Shown: positions 35,353-44,900 of the stretch, in pieces
Layout: each line of letters begins with the position of its first letter
Position numbering within the stretch: the stretch's first letter is position 1
The notes under the pieces: generated by a model
Told to the model about the DNA's origin: nothing
Database searches by the model: none
Seen by the model: only the letters and a program-made list of their open reading frames with translations
NCBI GenBank assembly: GCA_963803015.1
Contig: CAWDKV010000004.1
Span: 186,001 to 250,000 of the forward strand
DNA length: 64,000 nt
Source of the DNA: Berkiella sp963803015
Lineage (GTDB): Bacteria; Pseudomonadota; Gammaproteobacteria; Berkiellales; Berkiellaceae
Direction of reading: 5' to 3'
Position numbers and translations under genes: made by a program

Positions 35353-36252
35353 TTACTTCTGCAATTGTGCAGGTACTGTCTTTAGATCAGAAATGATGTG
35401 GATCTTATGGAGGAATTTTAAAATGTAGTATGTGAAATCTACTTCCCACCATTTAAAACCTTGGCGGATACTAACAGGATAGCGATGATGATTGTTATGC
35501 CAGCCTTCCCCAAAGGTCAAAATAGCTAATAACCAATTATTTCGACTATGGTCGCGCGTAGCATAAACTTTTTTACCAACTTTATGTGCAACAGAGTTGA
35601 TGCTAAAGGTAGCGTGGTAAACACAAACAGTAGAGATAAAAAATCCCCAAACAAACAATTGCCAGCCACTGGTTTCTAATCCTGGAAAGGCATTGCCGAG
35701 AAAGTAGCCCAATCCAAATAAAGTGAAACCAAACACAATAGTAACTAAGCTATCAAATCTGTCTAAGAAGACCAATTCTGGATAAGCAGAAAAGTCATTA
35801 ATTCTTTCTTTTTTATAGTGGAAATTCTTGTTAGCTAAAAACCAACCCATGTGGCTCCAGAGAAAACCACCTTGATAAGGAGAATGGGGATCGCCTGGGC
35901 TATCTGACTCCAGGTGATGCTCTCTATGATGAGCTGCCCACCATAATGGACCTCTTTGGATCGCTGTCATCGTCAACACGGTAAAAACAAACTGCCATCC
36001 GCGGGACATCTTAAAAGATTTATGGGAGAAATAACGATGATAGATTGCACCGATAAGGAAGATCCGCATGCAATATAAAAATATTGCCACGCCAACAGCA
36101 ATTGGACTAATCCCTACCCATATCACCAATAAACATCCGAGATGAATGGCGATAAAAGGAATAATTCGGAAATAATCTATTCCTGTGCTTTTTACTTGTG
36201 GGTTGGCTGTGTTATCAATCCACTTAACGAAGCTAGCTAAATATTTTTGCAT
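35353..36252 (-). CDS. Acyl-CoA/fatty-acid desaturase
   Basis: A membrane di-iron desaturase, 299 residues, of the delta-9 (stearoyl-CoA) type that introduces a cis double bond into saturated acyl chains. The three histidine boxes are HRYFSH, HREHH and HNNHH, with four hydrophobic helices arranged around them. PHSPYQGGFLWSHMGW and GEGWHNNHHRYPVS are family hallmarks. It stands alone between two effector-like genes, with the same orientation but 187 bp and 134 bp gaps, so it is probably a separate unit. It may adjust membrane fluidity, since aerobic desaturation complements the Fab pathway. Confidence 0.92.
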   Translation of the reverse strand: MQKYLASFVKWIDNTANPQVKSTGIDYFRIIPFIAIHLGCLLVIWVGISPIAVGVAIFLYCMRIFLIGAIYHRYFSHKSFKMSRGWQFVFTVLTMTAIQRGPLWWAAHHREHHLESDSPGDPHSPYQGGFLWSHMGWFLANKNFHYKKERINDFSAYPELVFLDRFDSLVTIVFGFTLFGLGYFLGNAFPGLETSGWQLFVWGFFISTVCVYHATFSINSVAHKVGKKVYATRDHSRNNWLLAILTFGEGWHNNHHRYPVSIRQGFKWWEVDFTYYILKFLHKIHIISDLKTVPAQLQK

Positions 36253-36386
36253 GGAGTCTTCTTAGCCTAAAAGAAAGGGATAGTAGCATGTTTAATTGGT
36301 TAATCTCTATAGATGCTCACAATATGTTACATAAAAAACTAACAAATTGCGGTGGGAAGTACCAAAAACGCAATATCATACTCAAT

Positions 36387-39300
36387 TCAAGCTCGAGGAA
36401 ATGGCTTCTTGCCAGGTATTATAAGCGTGTCTTGTGATTTACTAGTCATTTCATTAGCTTTAGCATCAAAGCGTACCGTCATAGCGGGCTTTCTTACTCC
36501 TACGGAAGCTGCTGGTGGCACAGTTGGGGCGACTGAAGAGGCTTGAGCAGCGGGCTGAGAAACCTTACGCTGACTTTCCTTTCTTCTTCCCTCCAGATCG
36601 GCAAAAACTTCTGCTTGGGTAGTAGGCGCATGCGCTATTGGCTGGCGTGCAGGCACTGCTTGCTGTGAGGCTATATTCACATCTGAAGGTAGAAATTTCA
36701 TTACCTTTTTAAAAATAGCCTTAGATTGATTGTCTGGAGCATTTCTAATAAGAACTTTCAACTGAAGCATACAAGCTTCTTTTTGTGGTAAGGTCAAATT
36801 GGATAACGCTTCTCTATCTATTTTTTCGCTCTTGCTCGTCGTTAGTATCGCATTGAGCAATTGTTTATTTAATCCTAATCTTTTCAATTCATCATCAATC
36901 AATAAATTCATTGCATCGTTCGATTTATTTTCTCCTATAAATTTTGCTAATGCATTTATCGTCTCAATAGAAGGTAATTCAATAAAATTTCTCAACGCAA
37001 GAGTGATAAAAGGATTGACATCAATTCCCTTTTTCTTAAGAGAAGCAAAATCTGAAAAAGAAATGGGCTTACGTAATTTAGCCCAGTCGCCATCAGCCAT
37101 ATTACTGCGAGGGAGGCTATCAAATGAATCTTTATATTCACCTTTACGATTCGCTTTCAGATACTCACTATTAGCTGCCACACGCGCAGTAACGAGAGAC
37201 AACCAATCTTCAGCGATTTGAGCATCTTCTGCATTCAGCTTGTCTAACGCTTCATCAAGCTTTACTTGCAGTGCTTCTGGTTCAATTTGTTTAGATTGAT
37301 CGAGAATACTTTTTAATAGTGGAGGAAGATCTTGCTTACTTTCTAAAGATTTTTGAAATTCCAATTGCTTTTGTGTTGCAATTAAAGCATAACCTAGCGT
37401 TACGGCTATAGCGATATCTTCATTGCCTCGTAAAAAGAAAGGACCACGATCTTGTCTTAGCTCTTCAATAATTTGTAATAGCCGTTTCTCTTGAATAAGC
37501 GTTGTATTTTTTGTAAAATCTTTAGTTTTATCTTTATTATATTCATTCAGCATCGCTATTGCAGTCACCAACATACCGGTCCTATCTATGCCATCTGTGC
37601 AATTAACAACAATAGGAACACCTGCAGCTTTGTTGCTCAAATAAAAATTAACAATATGATCGAGATCTGAACCATAAAAGGCTAAAGTCGTCGGCTTGCC
37701 TTCTATTTCGCCACCGCTTTGCAAAACCAAATGTTGACTAATATTTTGGTTATGATCAACGTATACGCTTGCGGTAGGAACCACTGACTTATCTTGTAAG
37801 ATTGTTGTATGTAAAGATGCCATCCCTTCTGACACCCGTCCTCTATCAATACCAAAACCGCTCGTTTCAGAACGTTTGGTACCTGCAATAGTTAAAGCAG
37901 CATAACGCTTAGGCTCACCCACACCAATTTCTTGCGCTACTAAAGCAACATGTCTACCACCAAGATCTGCTTGCAATAGCAGACCAATATTTGCAATATT
38001 TTTTGAATCAGCGTTGAGCCCATTTGAAGCCAATACTTTAATTACCTCTTCAAAACCTTTACTTTTCCCTTCTTGCGGTTTCCAAGATGGGTATAATTCA
38101 TTAAGCGTTAAGGCTTTTAATTCACTTTTTAATTTTTCAACGGTAGCGGGAGAGAGGTTGTTACCACTTTGAAAAAGGCTAACAATACGATTAATAGTAT
38201 CGTCATGTAATCCAACCCCTTCTTTGGAAAGAAATTGATCTGGCCCCATTGTCGCAAAAAGAGCGGGTTGACTCGAAAGACGTGTCAAGGCATGAACCTT
38301 GGTTGTGACAGGATAAGTGTACTGCATGCCTGTTTGCATTGGCCCTTCTTTCCTATCAATTGCAACGTCCCCTATCACTCTGACAACAGTCATCGATGTG
38401 GGCTCATTGCCTCGCTTAGGTTTATCCGCTTCAATTAACCAAACAGGGCTATTTAATGCAACTTTTTTTGCAATATCTGTAATCTTGACAGCCTGTGTAT
38501 CCGCAGCCACAGAATGTCGCTTTAATATAGCGTTGATGCGCGACCAATAATCATATTCAGGCGAATTTAGGGGGTATATTTTCAACATCTCTTCAATGGG
38601 CATGCTCACACGTGTACTTCTTTGAGCTACAGTGAGTAATTGGTTATTAAAGGTGACGCTGCCTATCTTCTGAACAGGACTTGCTATCATATCTAGTTGC
38701 GGGTTCAAATCTTTAAATGTTTCAGTTTTACGATAGATAGCATAAGCCTCAAACTCAGGGACGAAAGCCCCCATTTTAGCTGAATAATCCGATAATGCTG
38801 TTTTTAATAATTGTTTATCTTCGAGTGTCAAATTACTAGGCTCGTCATTAGCACGCGCCAATATAGTAATTATCTTTTCAGAAGCGACAATAAGCCCCTT
38901 AGAGTGATTCATTAACTTCTCAAAATCAAGTAATGATTGTGGGATATTATCTTTATATTTAAGTTTTTCTGCGGCAATTAATCCTAAAACGGAGTCACAT
39001 TGTTCTAATGAGAGAAAATTTTGTCCTTGCACGCCACGAATACTCACCACATCAGACAATTCAGCAAATGCACTTTTTAACTTTGCATTTCTCTTAGCAA
39101 GAATATCTGCTGATTCCTCTACAAAAAGTACGCTCGCTTCTTCAACAACAGGCTGCACACCAGCCCCTTCAACCGCCTGCCGTGACAACTCTTCTATGTC
39201 AGTAATGGCTTGTCGTTCTTCTCCTTTAAGCTCTATCACTGGCAGAGCAAGCGCTGCCTTAGCCTTAGCTGTTCGCTCGTCAGCTCTTTGTTGCGTTTGT

Positions 39301-41774
39301 GCTTCTAGTTCTTGAACCGCCCTTTGACCGGTCTCCTGAACCTTGTCTAATTTAGCAAAGGCTGGCTCAACTAAAAATGCCCCCACTATTTCTACCACAA
39401 ACGGTGAAATCTTAGGATTTTTAGCAATATCTAGTAAAAAAGCATATGCATTTTCTTCCTTTTGCTCTGTGTTCAAGGAAGTATCTTCTTTTATTCTTTT
39501 TAATTCTCTAACAATAGGCTGTGTATCAAGCATCACTCGAACTGATGCAGCCCCTCTCCCTTTAGACATTTCTAAAAATTTATCAAGCGCTTTATCTAAA
39601 ATTTCAAATTTTGAAACGGGAGATACGTGTAGCACTCCTGGAACAGCCTCTTTTTGGATTGGCAACTGTGGAATGGGGCCTTTTGTAAAAGCGCTAGAAG
39701 GGCTAGCGTACAGCACATTTGGATCATTATATACTGCCTCAATTATTCCTGGAATAGCTTCATCTGGGAGATTAAAATCACGAGCCGCTTTGTTTGCTGC
39801 CTCTTCTACAATTTTGTAATAGGCATCTCTGACAGGTGTCGTTTCTGCAGCTTGGACTGCTATTGCTTTCACATAATCTAGGGCTTGCGACCGACGAAGT
39901 TCTAAATCGGTTCTTAATTTATCAAATCCTTCTTGTCTTTCTTTACTTCTTTGTCTTGCACGCATTTCTCTTTTTCGTCTTTCTTCTTCATGATCGAGAA
40001 TCTTTGGCTTTACAACTCGTGCTGGCTGAACAGCCGATACTTCTGTTGGCTTAGCAGCCGAAACTTCTGCAGGCTTACGTATAGGCTGAGCAAGAGCCTC
40101 TAAAACTGTCTGAGGTTGAGCAGAACTACCCAATATATTTTTCTTTGCTTCTTCGAATAATTTAAAAAGTGACTCTTTTCCTTTTTTTCCTGGCTCAAGC
40201 GCTTTTTGTCGAAGTCTCGCAAATTCAGCCATGACAAGCGGATTTTCATGTTGGTATTCATCATTCTCTATAATAGATGCTTGTGCAACCGCTGCCGAAG
40301 GAAGAGGACGCTCTAATACTACGTTAGTAGCTTGCAAAGTTCTACTCGCTTTAAGCTGCTCAAATGTTGGCCTTTCGCTTTTAAAAGGTTTGCCGCCTGT
40401 TTGTTTTAATGCTCTAGGATAAATTTCTTGTGATAAAGAAAAGGATTCCTCAGCACTTAGATTTGGCCTTGCAATGCGAGCAACGATATTGGAGGAAGAA
40501 GTAGATGCTGCAGATCGTGATAGATAATGTAAAGCTCTTTCTTGTCTATCTTGCACATCCGTTAATTGTGTTCCTTCCTTTTCACATCTATCAAGATTCA
40601 TGACTCGAATATTTTCAACAGTTGAATGAGATGGATTTCCATCATTGATAAAAGTCAAGTCTCCTATATATAATCCTAAATAAGGTACTGATCCCGGATC
40701 TTTTTTTAGCTCAGCTCTATACCTTTTAAAACTGTTCATGGGTGACATCAGACTCTCATGCTTTTCCAATAGTCTTTTTTTATCTTCAAGATAAGGTAAT
40801 CTAGTGTGACTTACTGCTGAATCGTTTAGACCACCCAAGATCGCCATGACAGTTTGATAATCATGATTTTTCATACTCTGATCTAGCAGCTCTAAGTAAA
40901 AATCATAAATTCTCTGTTGATGCGCTTGATCTTTAGCCATCACCAAATCTGTAACTAGCATCCTACCAATATTATTGAATAGCGCAACCATTCCTAATCT
41001 CTTCTGAACTGCTGGTTCGTGCAACGTTGAAGGTTCAATTTGAGCCAGCATAGCCAGTTGTCTATTTTTTAAATCTCTTGCAACATCTGCGGCCATTTGC
41101 TGTATCGATTGAGCACTCACATCACGCGTAAGCTCTTCTGAAATATACTTATCAATGTCGATTGTTCCAGCAGATCCCGTGTTTCTCTCAACAAGTTCTC
41201 TTTGTTTTGTTTTAACATCAACACGCACCACTGTACCTGAAGTTATATTTGTGCGCAAAACTTGATCATGAAGCGCTGTCATCCTCGCGCTTCTATATAA
41301 TTCATCTCGAATAGATGCAGGTTCATTTTTAATCATTTGATAAAAAGCTTGAACCACCGGGTCTGGATCTGCCGCCATCTTAGCATCATCAGAATTTTCA
41401 TTATCTCTAAGATAATCTTTAAGCCCTTTCAATTTTTGATCAAAAGAATCTGTCAACATCAGCTGTTGTAAAAAAATATCGACATTTTGTAAAAACTCGT
41501 CCTTTTCTTGCTCATCTGAAATTTCTGAACTGATTTTCGCCATTTCGGCGATAACATCTTTTGGATCAATTGGTAACGTAGCAGCAATCTTGCGATATAC
41601 TTCTAGCTCCGTTATTGTCTCTTTTTCCATTTTAGACTTATCTTGATAATATCTTCCTGCAAGAAGATATCTTATTGTATTAGATCGAATCTCTATTTGA
41701 GGATCTGCGCCACCTGATAAGAATTTTACTGTATTAGGAAGTAAAGTTGTTGGTTGTTGGTTTTCTTTTGGCAT
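36387..41774 (-). CDS. Giant putative effector: RasGEF + CX5R phosphatase
   Basis: About 1795 residues from the ATG at 41774 (an in-frame GTG lies 12 nt upstream; the residue numbers here count from that GTG). Residues ~215-440 resemble a RasGEF catalytic domain: NIGRMLVTDLVMAKDQ, the helix NHDYQTVMAILGGLNDSAV, and YLGLYIGDLTFINDGNPS, which matches the P-x-LG-x-Y-L-x-DLT-F-I-x-x-G-N signature. Residues ~630-695 hold a module (RRSQALDYVKA, EAVYNDPNVLYA) shared with the gene at 41962. Residues ~1100-1560 repeat the phosphatase module of the 31248 gene, with Cys1396 and Arg1402 in NCTDGIDRTG. The middle is charged and coiled-coil-like. There is no signal peptide. It could couple activation of host small GTPases with phosphoinositide removal; this is inference. 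Confidence 0.72.
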   Translation of the reverse strand: MPKENQQPTTLLPNTVKFLSGGADPQIEIRSNTIRYLLAGRYYQDKSKMEKETITELEVYRKIAATLPIDPKDVIAEMAKISSEISDEQEKDEFLQNVDIFLQQLMLTDSFDQKLKGLKDYLRDNENSDDAKMAADPDPVVQAFYQMIKNEPASIRDELYRSARMTALHDQVLRTNITSGTVVRVDVKTKQRELVERNTGSAGTIDIDKYISEELTRDVSAQSIQQMAADVARDLKNRQLAMLAQIEPSTLHEPAVQKRLGMVALFNNIGRMLVTDLVMAKDQAHQQRIYDFYLELLDQSMKNHDYQTVMAILGGLNDSAVSHTRLPYLEDKKRLLEKHESLMSPMNSFKRYRAELKKDPGSVPYLGLYIGDLTFINDGNPSHSTVENIRVMNLDRCEKEGTQLTDVQDRQERALHYLSRSAASTSSSNIVARIARPNLSAEESFSLSQEIYPRALKQTGGKPFKSERPTFEQLKASRTLQATNVVLERPLPSAAVAQASIIENDEYQHENPLVMAEFARLRQKALEPGKKGKESLFKLFEEAKKNILGSSAQPQTVLEALAQPIRKPAEVSAAKPTEVSAVQPARVVKPKILDHEEERRKREMRARQRSKERQEGFDKLRTDLELRRSQALDYVKAIAVQAAETTPVRDAYYKIVEEAANKAARDFNLPDEAIPGIIEAVYNDPNVLYASPSSAFTKGPIPQLPIQKEAVPGVLHVSPVSKFEILDKALDKFLEMSKGRGAASVRVMLDTQPIVRELKRIKEDTSLNTEQKEENAYAFLLDIAKNPKISPFVVEIVGAFLVEPAFAKLDKVQETGQRAVQELEAQTQQRADERTAKAKAALALPVIELKGEERQAITDIEELSRQAVEGAGVQPVVEEASVLFVEESADILAKRNAKLKSAFAELSDVVSIRGVQGQNFLSLEQCDSVLGLIAAEKLKYKDNIPQSLLDFEKLMNHSKGLIVASEKIITILARANDEPSNLTLEDKQLLKTALSDYSAKMGAFVPEFEAYAIYRKTETFKDLNPQLDMIASPVQKIGSVTFNNQLLTVAQRSTRVSMPIEEMLKIYPLNSPEYDYWSRINAILKRHSVAADTQAVKITDIAKKVALNSPVWLIEADKPKRGNEPTSMTVVRVIGDVAIDRKEGPMQTGMQYTYPVTTKVHALTRLSSQPALFATMGPDQFLSKEGVGLHDDTINRIVSLFQSGNNLSPATVEKLKSELKALTLNELYPSWKPQEGKSKGFEEVIKVLASNGLNADSKNIANIGLLLQADLGGRHVALVAQEIGVGEPKRYAALTIAGTKRSETSGFGIDRGRVSEGMASLHTTILQDKSVVPTASVYVDHNQNISQHLVLQSGGEIEGKPTTLAFYGSDLDHIVNFYLSNKAAGVPIVVNCTDGIDRTGMLVTAIAMLNEYNKDKTKDFTKNTTLIQEKRLLQIIEELRQDRGPFFLRGNEDIAIAVTLGYALIATQKQLEFQKSLESKQDLPPLLKSILDQSKQIEPEALQVKLDEALDKLNAEDAQIAEDWLSLVTARVAANSEYLKANRKGEYKDSFDSLPRSNMADGDWAKLRKPISFSDFASLKKKGIDVNPFITLALRNFIELPSIETINALAKFIGENKSNDAMNLLIDDELKRLGLNKQLLNAILTTSKSEKIDREALSNLTLPQKEACMLQLKVLIRNAPDNQSKAIFKKVMKFLPSDVNIASQQAVPARQPIAHAPTTQAEVFADLEGRRKESQRKVSQPAAQASSVAPTVPPAASVGVRKPAMTVRFDAKANEMTSKSQDTLIIPGKKPFPRA

Positions 41775-41961
41775 GTGTATCACCACTATGTTAAAACAGC
41801 CGACTAAATACTATACAAACATGACAAATGCTTGTGCGTTAAAGTTCCGGATTGAGTGATTGTCTTATGAGGGTATATTCACTAACTGTTACTTCTACTC
41901 TTATTCTGATCCCTTCCCCCCTGTCTTTCCTTATTTCAAACCAAGAAATTGAAAAAGACAG

Positions 41962-44679
41962 TTAAGGCTTATTACCCTTTTTAGCTTTAGACACAGCTTT
42001 AGACACAGGTTCATTAGCAAATGTTACTTTTCCTCCGGGAGGCTTATTCTCCCTTTGTATAGCAGATTTAGGAACTGCTGCTGATAACAGAATAGGTGCG
42101 GGCGATGAAGCCAATGCAGCATGTTGATCAGAAGCTTTTGCAACCGGAGGCGTAGTAATCCCTGCCTTTTGCAGAAGGCCCTCTTTTTGCGCTAACATCT
42201 TGGCAAACATAGCTTCTTTTTCTTTATCACTCAAACCAGGTGTTTCATTTACCACTTTGCGTACGATGTCTGAAAATTCACCAGCAACTTTGTTCTTTGC
42301 TTCCTTTACAATAGCTTTATATAGAGGAGAGTTTGGATCAATTTTCACGGAAGCAGATGCGGGACTTGAACTTGGACTCGAACTAACACTTGAACTGGCA
42401 CTCGCGCTTTTTTTACTATTTATGGCTGCCGCAAAATCACTTAGACTTGAAGAAGTAGGTGAGCTTGAACGGCTTGAAGATACTGGTGAGTCGCTTGCAG
42501 GACTGGTACTCCTTGAGTTTGTTACTGAATCTGAGGAAGCCGACTCTTTATTAAAAACACTTATATCAACTTTCGCCTCCTTTTGCTGTCTAGTCTCTCC
42601 ACTTACAGGATCTTTTTTGTAAGTTCCTGAAGGACTAGCACCAGCAGGGTTAGCGAAAGCTACATTTGGATCACTATACACTGCATCAATAATTTCTGGC
42701 ACAAATTCGGGGCCCAGTCCTTTATCTTCTACTGCTTTAATTGCTGCCTTCTTTACCATCTCAAAATATGAATCTTGAGTGTAAGTGCTTCTTACTGATT
42801 CTGGCAGTTTATCTAGTTGTATTTCAGCTTTAACCTCATCTAGAGCTTGCGAGCGACGAACAAATTCAGATAAAACTCGATTTCTCTTTTCGCTTCTTGT
42901 GCTGTTGTATTGAGAAGAAGATGAACTAGAAGAGGGCGAATCGGGTTGGCTTGGAGCTGAAGCTACTTCTTGTGGTTTACTCGCGCTCCCCGCAGGTCCA
43001 GATTGTGATGAATCTGCCACTGAAGCTTTAATATGTGGGGATGGTCCAACTGGTTGTCTAGGAGGATGTTTAATTGCTGGTGCCACTGGATCAGCTGCTG
43101 GCTTTGCAGCCGACACATCTGCTGCTTGGCGTTGTTCCAAAGATCCTAAAGCAGCCTGAACCTGAACAGTTGAGCTTGTAGCAGGTGCGTCCAATTGCTT
43201 CACGTAATCCTCTGCTTCCTTTAATAAGTCCTTATCCGTTTTTTTTCCTTTACCTCGTCTATCGGCATCTGCCAGCTCACGAAATTTTCTCTCAACACGA
43301 GGATCATTAGTATCAAATCTTTTATCAGTTTTATCAGATTTAGAAACGGCTGCTACCGGAGGCGCGTTTCTGTTCATGTATTGAACTGCCTTCACAAATT
43401 CTCCAAATCCTGCATCCATTTCTGCCGATCTAACAGGTGCTTGGGCAACAGTAGGCGTTGCTGCTGATAAACTAGAGCTTGACGGTAAGTTACTGCTGGG
43501 TGATGACGAAGCTGCTGCTGCATGCTTCGCTAGGGGATCAGCATCTACGGACACACCAGCTGAAACTAACGGTACTGGACTCAAAGGATTTCTTATTGGA
43601 GGAGCTGCAGCTTGTAATTTATGTGCGTTGTGATTTTTTAATTCATCATAATTCATTTGCGATAAAGCTCGAAGCATATTATCTTTAAATTTTTTATCTA
43701 CCTTCATTTCCTTAGACATTTCTTTAGATGCAGCATCAATGGCAGCTTTAACATCTTTTTGATCCATATTAAGCAAACTTTGCGTTTTAACTTTTCCGGA
43801 ATTGTTTATTTTTGCAAGTTTCTTATCTATTATTTCGATTAATTTCTTTTCAACCAATAATTCAAATTTTCTCTCTTGAAAATAACTATCTGGCGTCCCT
43901 CTTGAAGGCATTATTTTTTGGCTTCTTTGATAATATTCTTCAGAAAGTGGATTTTCACCTGCACTACGAACTCGCGCAACAATATCTGTTGATACGCCTT
44001 GGCTAGGACTGATAGGTGGATTTACATTTCTAAAGTTTGCGATAAAACGCGTGACAGTCTCAGCATCAGATCCCCCTTCTTTTGCAAAAGTAAGATCTCT
44101 CGAAAGTATATTAAACGGGAGTACCAGATTATCTCCCCTTGCTTGCCTTTTTCTTATATCAGCTCTTAAAATTCCAAAATTCTCCCTAGGGTCAAATAGC
44201 CCGGGTTTATTTTGGGAAGGGCTAATATCACTAAGTTGACCTAAGATACCAGCCTTAGCTTCTTTGAATTGAGAATTTTCAGTCAAATATTTTAACCTTG
44301 AGATCGGTACAGCATCAAATGCGCTCGCAATCGCTTGTGTAGCTATATAATTACCACTTTCAGCGCATTCATGCATCACCAAAACATAAAAGTCATGAAT
44401 TGCTTGCTGTTCTTCTACTGAATTTGCTGAAAGGATATCTTCTTGTACTTTAGAACTGAGTCTATTAAATAAATCTGGAATGGCGGCTAGATTAGGATTA
44501 AGTTGGGGTCCAGAACCTCCAAATTTTGCATCTCTCAAATCCTTATCACTTATTTGGCTGTATAATCTAGAAAATTCATCTTTTAAATCTAATGTAACTG
44601 TTGCTGCTAATTGTCTTCTTCCTTCAGCAGACATACCTACCAAAGAATTTTCATTCACCGGCGATTTTGGACCTTGCAT
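41962..44679 (-). CDS. Large putative effector with N-terminal RasGEF-like domain
   Basis: About 905 residues from the ATG at 44679, which has GGAG 4 nt upstream; an upstream TTG and ATG in frame are alternatives. The first ~230 residues resemble a RasGEF domain (DILSANSVEEQQAIHDFYVLVMHECAESGNY and FNILSRDLTFAKEGG), weaker than its neighbours. Residues ~600-680 carry the shared RRSQALDEVKA / DAVYSDPNVAFANP module. Long Ser/Pro/Ala-rich low-complexity stretches (~380-450, ~560-600, ~720-800) suggest flexible linkers. There is no signal peptide, and the tail is basic (KAVSKAKKGNKP). It is the first gene of the minus-strand effector series. Transport by a type IV secretion system is plausible but not shown. 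Confidence 0.65.
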   Translation of the reverse strand: MQGPKSPVNENSLVGMSAEGRRQLAATVTLDLKDEFSRLYSQISDKDLRDAKFGGSGPQLNPNLAAIPDLFNRLSSKVQEDILSANSVEEQQAIHDFYVLVMHECAESGNYIATQAIASAFDAVPISRLKYLTENSQFKEAKAGILGQLSDISPSQNKPGLFDPRENFGILRADIRKRQARGDNLVLPFNILSRDLTFAKEGGSDAETVTRFIANFRNVNPPISPSQGVSTDIVARVRSAGENPLSEEYYQRSQKIMPSRGTPDSYFQERKFELLVEKKLIEIIDKKLAKINNSGKVKTQSLLNMDQKDVKAAIDAASKEMSKEMKVDKKFKDNMLRALSQMNYDELKNHNAHKLQAAAPPIRNPLSPVPLVSAGVSVDADPLAKHAAAASSSPSSNLPSSSSLSAATPTVAQAPVRSAEMDAGFGEFVKAVQYMNRNAPPVAAVSKSDKTDKRFDTNDPRVERKFRELADADRRGKGKKTDKDLLKEAEDYVKQLDAPATSSTVQVQAALGSLEQRQAADVSAAKPAADPVAPAIKHPPRQPVGPSPHIKASVADSSQSGPAGSASKPQEVASAPSQPDSPSSSSSSSQYNSTRSEKRNRVLSEFVRRSQALDEVKAEIQLDKLPESVRSTYTQDSYFEMVKKAAIKAVEDKGLGPEFVPEIIDAVYSDPNVAFANPAGASPSGTYKKDPVSGETRQQKEAKVDISVFNKESASSDSVTNSRSTSPASDSPVSSSRSSSPTSSSLSDFAAAINSKKSASASSSVSSSPSSSPASASVKIDPNSPLYKAIVKEAKNKVAGEFSDIVRKVVNETPGLSDKEKEAMFAKMLAQKEGLLQKAGITTPPVAKASDQHAALASSPAPILLSAAVPKSAIQRENKPPGGKVTFANEPVSKAVSKAKKGNKP

Positions 44680-44900
44680 ATACATCTCCAATAATACTTA
44701 GAGTTCTTAAATTTAGGACTAAGCAACAGGATTAGATGTTCCATAATTATTTATTCAAAACATTCGTGAACCAACTCATTTAAAACCCTGCTGTTCATTG
44801 TTCTAGTAACATTTACAATTTTGTACTTTTATCAGCCCTCCTATCATCTGAGTACATCATAATTGAAGAAATACTATGCTTAATAAAAAGGAGCACTATT

